DNA of 64,000 nucleotides from [Empedobacter] haloabium (GTDB lineage Bacteria; Pseudomonadota; Gammaproteobacteria; Burkholderiales; Burkholderiaceae_D), in the NCBI GenBank assembly GCA_008011715.2, contig CP136508.1:6386001-6450000 (forward strand). The letters run 5' to 3'. The notes under the pieces were generated by a model. It was not told where the DNA came from. It saw only the letters and a list, made by a program, of their open reading frames with translations, and did no database searches. The translations under genes were made by a program, and so were the position numbers. Below, piece by piece: positions 26,735 to 35,284 of this stretch (position 1 is the first letter of the stretch; each line of letters opens with the position of its first letter).

Positions 26735-28798
26735 ATGCCGATCGGTACCGCGATCTTCAGCTACGCCAGCGCCGCGCTGGCGTTTGCATTATTGTGCCTG
26801 CTGTTGCTGACGCGTTGGCGCGGCCGCCCGCACGCACTGGCCGTGGCCGGCGCCAGCGCCGCGATGGTGCTGTGGGGCGGCGCGATGATCTGGCTGGCGC
26901 TGGGCGGCCGTCCCGTGCTGCTGGCCAGCGGCGCCGAATGGCTGCGTGACGGCGCCTGGACGGCCGTGCTGCTTGCGTTGCTGGGGCATCTGGGCAGCGC
27001 GCCGGGCGAACGCCGGCGCAGCCGCGCCGTGCCGATCGTGGCGGCGCTGTACGCGCTGCTGCTGACGGTCAGCGCGGGCGAGCGCTGGCTGCCGGCCGCG
27101 CTGGTGTTTCACGTGACGGTCGTCGGACGCGTCGGCCTGGCGGTGCTGGGCATGCTGCTGGTCGAGCAGCTGTACCGCAACAAGGCGGTGGAGGAGCGCT
27201 GGGCCATCAAGTTCGCCTGCCTGGGCATCGGCGGCATCTTCGTCTACGATTTTTACATGTACAGCGACATGCTGCTGTTCCGCGAGATGAACGCGGAGCT
27301 GTGGGCGGCGCGTGGCATCGTCAACGCGCTGACGATGCCGCTGATCGCCGTGTCGCTGGCGCGCAGTGCCGCCTGGTCCGGGCAGATCGCCGTATCGCGC
27401 CGCATGCTGTTCCATTCCGCCGCGCTGATCGGCTCCGCCGTCTATCTGCTGGCGATGAGTTCCGCCGCCTATTACTTGCGGTTTGTCGGCGGTGCCTGGG
27501 GCTCGCTGATGCAGCTGGCCTTCCTGTTCGGTGCCAGCCTGCTGCTGGCCGGCATCCTGTTCTCGGGCAGCTTCCGCGCCTGGCTGCGTGTCTTCATCAG
27601 CAAGCATTTTTACCGCTATAACTACGACTACCGCGAGGAGTGGCTGCGTTTCACGCGCACGCTGTCGCAGCAGGGCCCCGGACTCGGTGAGCGCAGCATC
27701 CAGGCGCTGGCGGCGCTGGTCGAAAGCCCCGGCGGCGCGCTGTGGCTGCGCCGCGGGACGGAGGACAACGCCCGCTTCGAGCCGGCCGCGCACTGGGAGA
27801 CGGTGCCGGGCAGCGCGACGGAACCGGCCGACTCGCCATTCTGCCGCTTCATCGAACAAAAACAATGGGTGGTCGACCTGACGGCCTCCGGCGCCGCGCA
27901 TGCCGATGCGGCCCTGCCGGCATTGCCCGAGTGGCTGCGCACGTTCCCGCGCGCGTGGCTGGTCGTGCCGCTGATGCAGCATGGCCGCCTGGCCGGACTG
28001 GTGGTGCTGCAGCAGCCGCGCAGCGCGGTCGCGCTGAACTGGGAGGTGCTGGACCTGTTGAAGGTGGCCGGCACCCAGGCGGCCAGCTACCTGGCGCAGC
28101 AGGAGGCCGACAATGCGCTGATGCTGGCGCGCCAGTTCGACTCGTTCAACCGGCTGTCGACGTTTGTCGTGCATGACTTGAAAAACCTGGTGGCGCAGCT
28201 GTCGCTGCTGACGGCCAACGCGGAAAAGCACCGCGACAATCCCGAGTTCCAGCGCGACATGCACGAGACGGTAAACTACTCCGTGCAGAAGATGAAACTG
28301 ATGCTGCAAAAGCTGAGCCGCAGCGCCACACCGGAACGTGCCGTGCCGCTGGCATTGGAGCATCTGCTGCAGCAGGCCGTGGCCTTGAAGGCCGCGTTCG
28401 AGCCGCGCCCCGTGCTGCAGATCGAGCGGCCGGGCCTCTACGTGCTGGCCGATGCCGAGCGCCTGGCGCGCGTGCTGGGCCACCTGATCCAGAATGCCAT
28501 CGAGGCGACGCCGCGCGACGGCCGCGTCACGGTGCGCCTGTGCGGTGATGGCGACGGCGCCTGCGTGGAGATCAGCGACACCGGCCAGGGCATGAGCGAG
28601 CAGTTCGTGCGCGAGCGCCTGTTCAAGCCGTTCGACTCGACCAAGTCGGCCGGCATGGGCATCGGCGCCTTCGAAAGCCGCGAATACATCCACGAGCTGG
28701 GCGGCCGCCTGGATGTGCGCAGCGAACCAAGCCAGGGCACCACGTTCACGGTGCGCCTGCCCGTGCACCGCGCGGACGCCATCGAACGAGCCGCCTGA
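26735..28798 (+). CDS. prsK: XrtA/PEP-CTERM system histidine kinase PrsK
   Basis: A 687-residue membrane kinase. Eight or so N-terminal transmembrane segments (about residues 5-285) lack a periplasmic sensor domain and are followed by FISKHFYRYNYDYREEWLRF, a sequence characteristic of the PrsK family. A GAF-like domain (about 315-460) comes next, then the phospho-acceptor His in STFVVHDLKNLVAQLSLL and HATPase motifs N (LGHLIQNAIEATP), G1 (ISDTGQGMS) and F/G2 (MGIGAFESREYIHELGG). In exosortase systems PrsK phosphorylates the sigma-54 activator PrsR, which is encoded 23 bases downstream. The signal is unknown. The gene follows the sugar transferase by 18 bases and is probably cotranscribed with it. 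Confidence 0.93.
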   Translation: MPIGTAIFSYASAALAFALLCLLLLTRWRGRPHALAVAGASAAMVLWGGAMIWLALGGRPVLLASGAEWLRDGAWTAVLLALLGHLGSAPGERRRSRAVPIVAALYALLLTVSAGERWLPAALVFHVTVVGRVGLAVLGMLLVEQLYRNKAVEERWAIKFACLGIGGIFVYDFYMYSDMLLFREMNAELWAARGIVNALTMPLIAVSLARSAAWSGQIAVSRRMLFHSAALIGSAVYLLAMSSAAYYLRFVGGAWGSLMQLAFLFGASLLLAGILFSGSFRAWLRVFISKHFYRYNYDYREEWLRFTRTLSQQGPGLGERSIQALAALVESPGGALWLRRGTEDNARFEPAAHWETVPGSATEPADSPFCRFIEQKQWVVDLTASGAAHADAALPALPEWLRTFPRAWLVVPLMQHGRLAGLVVLQQPRSAVALNWEVLDLLKVAGTQAASYLAQQEADNALMLARQFDSFNRLSTFVVHDLKNLVAQLSLLTANAEKHRDNPEFQRDMHETVNYSVQKMKLMLQKLSRSATPERAVPLALEHLLQQAVALKAAFEPRPVLQIERPGLYVLADAERLARVLGHLIQNAIEATPRDGRVTVRLCGDGDGACVEISDTGQGMSEQFVRERLFKPFDSTKSAGMGIGAFESREYIHELGGRLDVRSEPSQGTTFTVRLPVHRADAIERAA

Positions 28799-28821
28799 AA
28801 AAACACCGCAAGAGGACTGTT

Positions 28822-30192
28822 GTGACGCAAACCAAACCGAAGCTGCTGATTATCGAGGACGACCCGGGGCTGCAGAAGCAGCTGCGCTGGAGCCTGGATG
28901 CGTACGACGTCGTGGTCGCGGGCGACCGCGAGGCCGCGCTGGCGCAGCTGCGCCGCCACGAACCGGCGGTCGTGACGATGGACCTGGGCCTGCCGCCCGA
29001 TCCGGACGGGGCCACCGAAGGCCTGGCCACCTTGCAGCAGATGCTGGCGCTGGCGCCGGACACCAAGGTCATCGTCCTGACGGGCAACCAGGACCGCAGC
29101 CATGCCGTCAACGCGATCGCCATGGGCGCCTACGATTTCCACCAGAAGCCGTGCGAACCGGAGCTGCTGAACCTCGTGATCCAGCGCGCCTTCGTGCTGC
29201 ACGGGCTGCAGCAGGAACACCGCCGCCTGCAGCAAAGCCAGGCCGACTCGCCGCTGGCCGGCATCATCAGCCGCGACCCGGTGCTGATGAAGGTGTGCCG
29301 CAACGTCGAGAAGGTCGCGCCCAGCTCCGCCACCGTGATGGTGCTGGGCGAAAGCGGCACCGGCAAGGAAGTCATCGCGCGCGCGCTGCACCAACTGAGC
29401 CCCCGCGCCAAGGAACGCTTCATGGCGATCAACTGCGCCGCCATTCCGGAAACGCTGCTGGAAAGCGAATTGTTCGGCTACGAGAAGGGCGCGTTTACCG
29501 GCGCCGTCAAGCAGACCAAGGGCAAGGTGGAGCTGGCCCATGGCGGCACCTTCTTCCTGGACGAGGTGGGCGACCTGCCGCTGCCGTTGCAGGCGAAGCT
29601 GCTGCGCTTCCTGCAGGAGCGTGTCATCGAGCGGGTCGGCGGCCACGAGGAGATTCCGGTCGACGTGCGCATCATCTGCGCCACGCACCAGAACCTGAAG
29701 GCGCTGGCCAGCACGGGGCGCTTCCGCGAAGACCTGTACTACCGCCTGTCCGAGATCGTGCTGACGATCCCGCCGCTGCGCGAGCGCAGCGGCGATGCCG
29801 TGCTGCTGGCGCAGCACTTCAAGAACCGCTTCTGTGGCCAGGAAGGCCGGCCGGCGCTGCATTTCAGCCCCGACGCGCTGGCGCAGATCGCCCGCCATGA
29901 CTGGCCCGGCAATGTGCGCGAGATGGAAAACTGCATCAAGCGCGCCGTCATCATGGCGGACGGTCCCGCCATCACGGCCGACGACCTGGGCCTGGGCCTG
30001 GCCGATGGCGAGGAAGAGCCGTTCAACCTGCGCCAGGTGCGCGAGGAGGCCGAGTACAAGGCCATCGTCAAGGCACTGGCGCGGGTGGACGGCAATATCG
30101 TCAAGGCTTCCGAGCTGCTGGGCGTGAGCCGTCCGACGTTGTACGACCTGATGGAGCGGCACGCGATCCGGACCAGCCTGCAGGCGGTCTGA
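28822..30192 (+). CDS. prsR: PEP-CTERM-box response regulator PrsR (sigma-54 activator)
   Basis: A 456-residue NtrC-type activator starting at GTG 28822 with AGAGGA 5 bases upstream. The receiver domain carries Asp in AVVTMDLGLPPDPDG and Lys in YDFHQKPCEPELL. The AAA+ domain has Walker A GESGTGKEVIARALH, the sigma-54 contact loop GAFTGA in YEKGAFTGAVKQ, Walker B GGTFFLDEVGDLP and an arginine-finger region RFREDLYYRLSEI. A Fis-type helix-turn-helix closes the protein (VKASELLGVSRPTLYDLMERH). The family drives sigma-54 promoters of PEP-CTERM protein genes through an upstream box; matching candidates occur here at 50330-50447 and 55215-55343. The stop overlaps the next start by one base (TGATG), so VanZ is coupled. 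Confidence 0.94.
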   Translation: MTQTKPKLLIIEDDPGLQKQLRWSLDAYDVVVAGDREAALAQLRRHEPAVVTMDLGLPPDPDGATEGLATLQQMLALAPDTKVIVLTGNQDRSHAVNAIAMGAYDFHQKPCEPELLNLVIQRAFVLHGLQQEHRRLQQSQADSPLAGIISRDPVLMKVCRNVEKVAPSSATVMVLGESGTGKEVIARALHQLSPRAKERFMAINCAAIPETLLESELFGYEKGAFTGAVKQTKGKVELAHGGTFFLDEVGDLPLPLQAKLLRFLQERVIERVGGHEEIPVDVRIICATHQNLKALASTGRFREDLYYRLSEIVLTIPPLRERSGDAVLLAQHFKNRFCGQEGRPALHFSPDALAQIARHDWPGNVREMENCIKRAVIMADGPAITADDLGLGLADGEEEPFNLRQVREEAEYKAIVKALARVDGNIVKASELLGVSRPTLYDLMERHAIRTSLQAV

Positions 30193-31394
30193 TGCGCCTG
30201 CTGCTGGGCGCGTATGCCCTGCTGCTGGTGTACGGCAGCCTGTATCCATTTGCCTGGGGCGAACCGCCGCCATCCCTGCTGGCATTCCTGGCCATGCCAT
30301 GGCCGGGGCACCTGGACAAGGGCGACGTCGTGCAGAACCTGCTGGTCTACATGCCGTTTGGCCTGATGGTCGTGGTGGCGCGCGGGCCGCGCCAGCCGTT
30401 CGCCGTCGCACTGGCGCTGGCTGCGCTGGCCGGCAGCGCGATCAGCTTCGGTGTCGAGGTGGTGCAGCAGTACCTGCCGGCGCGGGTACCGTCGCTGGTG
30501 GACGTGGCGATGAACTTCACGGGCAGTGTCATCGGCGCCATGCTGGGCGCGCTGGTGCGGCGCGATACGGTGGCGGGCGCCAATCTGCTGCGCTGGCGCG
30601 ACGCCTGGTTCCGCCCCGGCCCCCTGGTCAACACCGGATTGATCGTGCTGGGCCTGTGGTTCCTGTCGCAGACCAGCCCACTGGTGCCGTCGCTCGACAT
30701 CGCGCAGTTGCGCCATGCGCTGGGCAATCTGTACCGCTCCGGCACCGATCCAGGAGCGTTCAGCGCCGGCAAACTGTTCGTGCTGCTGTGTTACCAGGCC
30801 GGCCTGGGGCTGCTGCTGTGCGCCCTGCTGCAGCCGGGCCGGCCGTTCATCCGCCTGTATTGTGCGCTGACGGCGGCCGTGTGGCTGGGCAAGTTGCTGG
30901 TGGCGGGACGCGTGCTGTCGGTCGAACTGATCCTGGCAAGCGTGCTGGCCGTGCCGCTGTTGCTGGCCATGCGCGGTGCCTCGCTGCGGCTGCTGGCTGC
31001 CGGTGCCGTAACGCTGCTGGCGGCTGGCCTGACGCTGTATGAGCTGTTGCCGTCCAGTGCTCCACCGTATGCCTACGGTTTCAACTGGGTGCCGTTCGAG
31101 GGGCAGATGAATGGCCTGAACGGCTTCGAGAACATCCTGGAGTTTCTGTGGCCGACGATGGCGATGGCCTGCCTGGCGCGCCTGGCCGTGCCGTTTCACC
31201 GGCAGGACGCGTGCGCGGTCGTCGGCGGCATGGCCGTGGTGCTGTGGGTGTTCGTGCTGGAGTGGTTGCAGTTGTCGATTCCCGGGCGTTTTGGCGACAT
31301 CACGCAGGTGACGTTGGCAGGACTCGGGTGGATCGTGCCGTGGTGCGTGCCTTTGCACTCAGCGAGGAGCTGGGGTCGGACCCACCGGGTCTGA
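30192..31394 (+). CDS. VanZ-like integral membrane protein
   Basis: A 400-residue protein with about ten hydrophobic segments. The N-terminal half carries the VanZ-like motif around residues 35-110: DKGDVVQNLLVYMPFGLMVV and SFGVEVVQQYLPARVPSLVDVAMNFTGSVIGAMLG. A second VanZ-like half occurs near the end (NILEFLWPTMAMACLARLAV, LEWLQLSIPGRFGDITQVTLAGLGW), so the protein looks like an internal duplication. VanZ-like proteins are common in exosortase exopolysaccharide clusters; their function is unknown. Its last codons run into the GGGGTC palindrome (31372-31398), which supplies the stop, and its 3' end overlaps the convergent TPR gene by 36 bases. Confidence 0.85.
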   Translation: MRLLLGAYALLLVYGSLYPFAWGEPPPSLLAFLAMPWPGHLDKGDVVQNLLVYMPFGLMVVVARGPRQPFAVALALAALAGSAISFGVEVVQQYLPARVPSLVDVAMNFTGSVIGAMLGALVRRDTVAGANLLRWRDAWFRPGPLVNTGLIVLGLWFLSQTSPLVPSLDIAQLRHALGNLYRSGTDPGAFSAGKLFVLLCYQAGLGLLLCALLQPGRPFIRLYCALTAAVWLGKLLVAGRVLSVELILASVLAVPLLLAMRGASLRLLAAGAVTLLAAGLTLYELLPSSAPPYAYGFNWVPFEGQMNGLNGFENILEFLWPTMAMACLARLAVPFHRQDACAVVGGMAVVLWVFVLEWLQLSIPGRFGDITQVTLAGLGWIVPWCVPLHSARSWGRTHRV

Positions 31395-32036
31395 CCCCGG
31401 AACTTCCACCGGCTCCACCTTGCCATCCCACTTGCCCGCATCGACCAGCATCTTGCGCAACCCGTTCAACGGGAAGCCCAGCTGATAGGCCTTTTTGGCA
31501 TGCTGCACGGCCAGCGGGTAGTTCTTCGCGTGGGCGTAGGCGATGCCGGCGTTGTAGTTGACGGAGGCGTTCTCCGGCGCCAGCTCGGCCGCCTTTTTCA
31601 ACAGCGGCAGCGCGCGTTCGGTCTGGCCCAGCTGGTACAGGTACTGGCCATAGGCGGCCCAGGCCGTGCCGTCGTCGGCCTTGAAGCGCACCGCACGTTC
31701 GAAGTAGCACTCGACGGCGTAGCGGGCACCCGGCAGCTGCGGCGTCTTCTGCCGCAGCGCCACCCGCGCCATCGTCGCCAGCGCCTTGGTGTGGTTCGGG
31801 AATGCGCGCAGGGTGTAGTCGAGGTCTGCGCCCAAGGTGCCCGTGTTGCCCTTCAGGCCCTGCTGCACGTCTTCCGTGAAGTGGGCCATCTCGACCAGAT
31901 ACAGTTGATCGGGATCGGGCGTGCGGTAGTCGAACGGGCCGAACGCATTGGCGAGGTCGCCGCAGAACGGCTTGGCAAGCGCAGGGCCGGCGCACAGCGC
32001 CAGCAGCAGGGCCGCAGTAAATCGGAGGGTCAGCAT
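31359..32036 (-). CDS. Periplasmic TPR protein
   Basis: A 225-residue protein with a clear signal peptide (MLTLRFTAALLLALCAGPALA). Tetratricopeptide repeats cover about residues 75-200 (ALATMARVALRQ, AWAAYGQYLYQLGQTERALPLLKKAAELAPENASVNYNAG, YAHAKNYPLAVQHAKKAYQLG). It is the last gene of the minus-strand exosortase-associated operon; its ATG overlaps the upstream glycosyltransferase stop by 7 bases (ATGCTGA). The final residues (EVPGSDPVGPTPAPR) are encoded by the GGGGTC palindrome, so the natural C terminus may have been altered by insertion of that repeat. It probably serves as a protein-interaction scaffold. Confidence 0.85.
   Translation of the reverse strand: MLTLRFTAALLLALCAGPALAKPFCGDLANAFGPFDYRTPDPDQLYLVEMAHFTEDVQQGLKGNTGTLGADLDYTLRAFPNHTKALATMARVALRQKTPQLPGARYAVECYFERAVRFKADDGTAWAAYGQYLYQLGQTERALPLLKKAAELAPENASVNYNAGIAYAHAKNYPLAVQHAKKAYQLGFPLNGLRKMLVDAGKWDGKVEPVEVPGSDPVGPTPAPR
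31372..31398. repeat. Dispersed GGGGTC/GACCCC palindromic repeat (copy 2)
   Basis: GGGGTCGGACCC and GGGTCTGACCCC flank a 3-base spacer. The element resembles the repeat at 11143-11172 and lies exactly where two convergent genes end. It provides the stop of the VanZ-like gene and the last 15 or so codons of the TPR gene. Confidence 0.65.
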
Positions 32037-33328
32037 GCTTCGCTCGTTCCTTTCAGCCCGTTCGGTACGGTGACCGTCACCTGTTCCAGCAAGCGCGCCA
32101 GTTCGGCCGTGCGGGCGCGGCGCGAGTTGGCGGCGATCGCATCAGAGGACGCCAGCGGCGCCTGGCCGGCTTCCGCCAATTGCAGGAAGCGCAGCAGGCC
32201 GGCCTGGATACCGTCCTTGTCGTCCAGCGGCGCGATCGTGTCGATGCCGGCCTGGCGCAGCGCGCTGGCGGTGTCGCCGGTGGCGTCCGTCAGCGCCAGG
32301 ATCGGGCGACGCGCGCGCAGGTATTCGTACAGTTTCGCCGGAATCTGGTGGTTGCAGTTGGTGGCCTGCAGCACCAGCAGGCCGTCGGCGTTGAGCATTT
32401 CCGCCAGCGCGTCGCGATACGCCACGTGCGGCGCCAGGCTGACGATGTCGCCGATGCCATGTTTCGCGATCAGGCCGCCCAGGTAGTCGTCGTGCGCGGT
32501 GGCCCGCAGCACGATGCGCAGGCGCGCGGCCGTCACCGTGCCGGCGGCCCGCAGCGCGGCGAGCACCTCGAACAGCGGAATCGGGTCGCGTTCGGACGGG
32601 TAGATCACGCCGCTGTGGACCAGGGTGAACGGCCGGCCCGCCAGCGGTACGGCGGGCTGCAACAGGGCGGCGGCGTTGGCGAAGTTCTCCTCGTCGTAGC
32701 CGTTCTCGATCAGCGCGAAGCGGCTGGCCGGAATATGCGGGAAGCGCCGCGTGTAGGTGACGATGGCACCCGGCGTGGTGCAGACGGCCAGGGTGCAGTG
32801 TTTGATCGTCTGCGCCTCGAGCCAGCGGTAGACGCGGCGCGTCAGCGGGTCGTTCGGGTAGTCGACGTCCGTCATCGGGTCGCGCAGGTCGGCGATCCAC
32901 GGCAATCCCGTCAGGCGGTGCAGCACCAGGCCGATCACCTTGGCGCTGGCGATCGGGTAGGTGGTCCAGATGACTTGCGGGCGGTGCCGCCGGATCAGGC
33001 GCAGGCCGGCGGGAATGGCGCCCAGGCACCAGGACACCCAGCGGTCCGGCAGCGCCATCCAGCCCAGATAACGGCCGCGCAGCGACAGGTGGCGCGACGT
33101 GTCCAGCGCGAACGCGCGGTGCACGATGGCCTCCGGTGGAATCTCCGCCAGCTGGTCGCCGCCGCTGTTGGCATAGGCGCGCGGATGGGCCGACAGCACC
33201 AACGGCTGCCAGCCGTGCTGCGGCAGGTATTGCGAGAATTTCAGCGTGCGCTGGATGCCGCTGCTGCCGCGCATCGGCGGATAGTGGTAAGCCACCATCA
33301 GTACGCGGCCCTTGAAGTCGGTCACCAT
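32030..33328 (-). CDS. Glycosyltransferase family 4 protein
   Basis: A 432-residue GT-B glycosyltransferase. The start MVTDFKGRVLMVAYHYPPMRGSSG is chosen because its ATG overlaps the upstream hydrolase stop by 7 bases (ATGGTGA). Upstream in-frame codons are the shadow of that gene, although an ATG at 33340 is also possible. The N-terminal domain has the glycine-rich acceptor loop PPMRGSSGIQRTLKF, and the C-terminal domain has FTLVHSGVIYPSERDPIPLFEVL and the donor-site segment QATNCNHQIPAKLYEYLRARRP, where the Glu-x7-Glu type motif is partly replaced. It probably adds a sugar during exopolysaccharide repeat-unit synthesis on the cytoplasmic membrane face. Donor and acceptor are unknown. Confidence 0.88.
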   Translation of the reverse strand: MVTDFKGRVLMVAYHYPPMRGSSGIQRTLKFSQYLPQHGWQPLVLSAHPRAYANSGGDQLAEIPPEAIVHRAFALDTSRHLSLRGRYLGWMALPDRWVSWCLGAIPAGLRLIRRHRPQVIWTTYPIASAKVIGLVLHRLTGLPWIADLRDPMTDVDYPNDPLTRRVYRWLEAQTIKHCTLAVCTTPGAIVTYTRRFPHIPASRFALIENGYDEENFANAAALLQPAVPLAGRPFTLVHSGVIYPSERDPIPLFEVLAALRAAGTVTAARLRIVLRATAHDDYLGGLIAKHGIGDIVSLAPHVAYRDALAEMLNADGLLVLQATNCNHQIPAKLYEYLRARRPILALTDATGDTASALRQAGIDTIAPLDDKDGIQAGLLRFLQLAEAGQAPLASSDAIAANSRRARTAELARLLEQVTVTVPNGLKGTSEAC

Positions 33329-34188
33329 GAGCGCACCCATGCGGCAGTCCAGCCGGCGACCTGGTCGCGCCACTCGCGCCGCGAGAACGTGTGATCGGCC
33401 GCCGCCAGCGTCTGGCGCTGCACGCGTGGGTCGGCCAGCAGCTTTTGCCACGGGCGCGAAGCCTTAACCATGTCGAGAAACTCCTGCGCCGTCAGGTCGG
33501 CGCCGCTGGTGATCAACAGGATCGGGCCCCTGAAGCCCTGCCAGCCCGCCAGCATGCGTTCGCGCAGGCCGGGGGCAGGCACCGCCGGCGTCGGCACCTG
33601 CATTGCCGGCGCTGCGCCGCCACGGGCGCTGCGTACCAGCCCAACGAGGGAACCAAGCGAGCCGCGCACGTCGAAGCGGCCGCTGACGAGTTTCTTCCAG
33701 AATGCCGGCTGCAGCAGCCGCGCAACGTAATAGTGTTTCAGCGTGGCGCGCGCCAGGCCGTCGCTGGTGCGCGCCCACGGGTTGGCCAGCACCAGGCCCG
33801 CCACGCGGCGGTCGTGCCGGGCATAGAACAGCGCCGCGCTGGCGGCGTCGCACAGGCCCCACAGCACCACTTCCTGCATGCCCGGCACGGCGGCGATAAA
33901 GCGGTCGATCGCGGTGCGCAGATCCAGGTCGACGGCCTCGAACGTGCGCGGATCGCCGCCGCTGTCACCCATGCCCCGGTAGTCGAAGCGCATGGCCGGA
34001 ATGCCGGCGGCGGCCAGGCTGCGCGCCAGCAGCGCGAACTGGCGGTGGCTGCCGGCCCGGTATTGCGGGCCGCCCACGACGATCAGCACCCCGCGCCGGG
34101 CCAGCGCGCCGGGCCCGATGGGGCTCAGTACGGCCGTCAGCCAGTCGCCGTCGCAGGGAAAGCACAGCGCTTGTTCGTCAGGCTGCAT
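33322..34188 (-). CDS. Exosortase A-associated hydrolase 1 (alpha/beta fold)
   Basis: A 288-residue alpha/beta hydrolase of the type found only with exosortase A clusters (TIGR03100-like). Family features are GVLIVVGGPQYRAGSHRQFALLAR, MRFDYRGMGDSGG and the late Asp/His region (LLITSGADLTAQEF, ADHTFSR). The nucleophile elbow reads LWGLCDAASAAL, so the usual Ser is a Cys, giving a Cys-His-Asp arrangement; this substitution is seen directly. The start overlaps the hydrolase 2 stop by 11 bases. The enzyme sits with an acyl carrier protein, AMP ligase and decarboxylase, so a thioesterase or acyl-transfer role is plausible but unproven. Confidence 0.9.
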   Translation of the reverse strand: MQPDEQALCFPCDGDWLTAVLSPIGPGALARRGVLIVVGGPQYRAGSHRQFALLARSLAAAGIPAMRFDYRGMGDSGGDPRTFEAVDLDLRTAIDRFIAAVPGMQEVVLWGLCDAASAALFYARHDRRVAGLVLANPWARTSDGLARATLKHYYVARLLQPAFWKKLVSGRFDVRGSLGSLVGLVRSARGGAAPAMQVPTPAVPAPGLRERMLAGWQGFRGPILLITSGADLTAQEFLDMVKASRPWQKLLADPRVQRQTLAAADHTFSRREWRDQVAGWTAAWVRSW

Positions 34189-35017
34189 GGATCGTCCCCG
34201 TCAGCGCGGCGATGGTGGCGTCCAGCAGCGCCGGGCACTCGGCGATTTCCTGCGTGGCCCAGAATTGCGGTCCTGCGACGGCCTGCGTGCGCACGTGCGC
34301 GCCCTGCCGGCACCAGGCCTCGGCGACGCGGGCGGCGGCCGGCGGCAAGGGCCGGGCGGCATCGGCCACCAGCTCGAACCAGTGGACCGGGCATGCCGGT
34401 GGTGGCAGCCTGGTGGCATCGAGGTGGTCGAGCGCCTGTGCCAGCGCGGGCGCCAGCGTGTAGCCGGCGATTTCCAGCGGCTGGCCGGCCGCCAGCACCT
34501 CGCGCAGCGCAGCGGTGCCGCCGTTGTCGCCGCCTTCCGTCAGCATCTGGCTGGCCACTTTCAGGCGCAGGAACTGCGTCAGCGCCTGGCTGCCGTTGAG
34601 GACGGGTTGCCACAGCAGCAGTGCAGGGGGCGCGTTGCCGTGGCGGGCGTGGTCGAGCGCGAGCAGGGCACCCAGGCGCAGGCCCCACAGCGCGACGGCC
34701 TGGCCGCTGCGCTCGTGGAGCCAGGCGGCGCCGCGTGCCACGTCGTCCAGCCAGCCCTCCCACGTGGCGTCGGCGAAGTCGCCGGCGCTGTCGCCGCAGC
34801 CATGCAGGTCGATCTGCAGCACGGCATGGCCACGCTGCGCCAGTGCGCGCGCCTGCAACGCGACCATGCGGCGCGCCTTGTTCATCTCTTCGGCAAAGGG
34901 GTGCAGGAACAACCAGGCGCCGCGGCAGGGGCCAAGCGGCGCGTGGTACAGGCAGAAGCGCGCCGCCGCGCCGGTATCCAGGAAGAAGGGCTGGGGTGGC
35001 GATGCGGCGGCGTGCAT
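34178..35017 (-). CDS. Exosortase A-associated hydrolase 2 (alpha/beta fold)
   Basis: A 279-residue protein of the second exosortase-associated hydrolase family (TIGR03101-like): ARFCLYHAPLGPCRGAWLFL, HPFAEEMNKARRMVALQARA and LQIDLHGCGDSAGDFADATW. At the expected nucleophile elbow it reads LWGLRLGALLAL, with Arg where Ser or Cys would stand, so it may be non-hydrolytic or use another residue. It overlaps hydrolase 1 by 11 bases and follows the acyl carrier protein by 13 bases, so the three are certainly co-translated. The role is unknown; a partner or binding subunit for hydrolase 1 is one possibility. Confidence 0.9.
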   Translation of the reverse strand: MHAAASPPQPFFLDTGAAARFCLYHAPLGPCRGAWLFLHPFAEEMNKARRMVALQARALAQRGHAVLQIDLHGCGDSAGDFADATWEGWLDDVARGAAWLHERSGQAVALWGLRLGALLALDHARHGNAPPALLLWQPVLNGSQALTQFLRLKVASQMLTEGGDNGGTAALREVLAAGQPLEIAGYTLAPALAQALDHLDATRLPPPACPVHWFELVADAARPLPPAAARVAEAWCRQGAHVRTQAVAGPQFWATQEIAECPALLDATIAALTGTIHAA

Positions 35018-35030
35018 GATGTGACGCGGC

Positions 35031-35279
35031 TTACGCCGTCAGTTTGTGCTTGACGAAGGCCGTCAGGCTGCCCAGCGTGGCAAAGGTTTCGGCGCTGATC
35101 TCGTCGTCGTCGACACTGAAGCCGAAATGCTCCTCCAGCGCGCCGATCAGCTGGACCACGGCCATCGAATCGAGTTCGGGGATGCTGCCCAGCAGGGCCG
35201 AATGCTCGTCCAGCGACTGGCCGGCCGGGCCCAGTGCCAGCACGTCGATGACGATGGTTTTGACTTCTTCCAGATACAT
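35031..35279 (-). CDS. Acyl carrier protein of the exosortase A cluster
   Basis: An 82-residue phosphopantetheine-binding carrier. Helix 1 is MYLEEVKTIVIDVLALG and the modification site is Ser in IPELDSMAVVQLIGALEE, where the housekeeping DSL triplet is DSM. The acidic helix 3 region (FGFSVDDDEISAETFATLGSL) is normal. It lies between the acetyltransferase-like gene (6 bases upstream) and hydrolase 2. With the AMP ligase and PLP decarboxylase of the divergent operon it implies a carrier-bound acyl or aminoacyl intermediate rather than fatty-acid synthesis. Confidence 0.93.
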   Translation of the reverse strand: MYLEEVKTIVIDVLALGPAGQSLDEHSALLGSIPELDSMAVVQLIGALEEHFGFSVDDDEISAETFATLGSLTAFVKHKLTA

Positions 35280-35284
35280 ATTGA

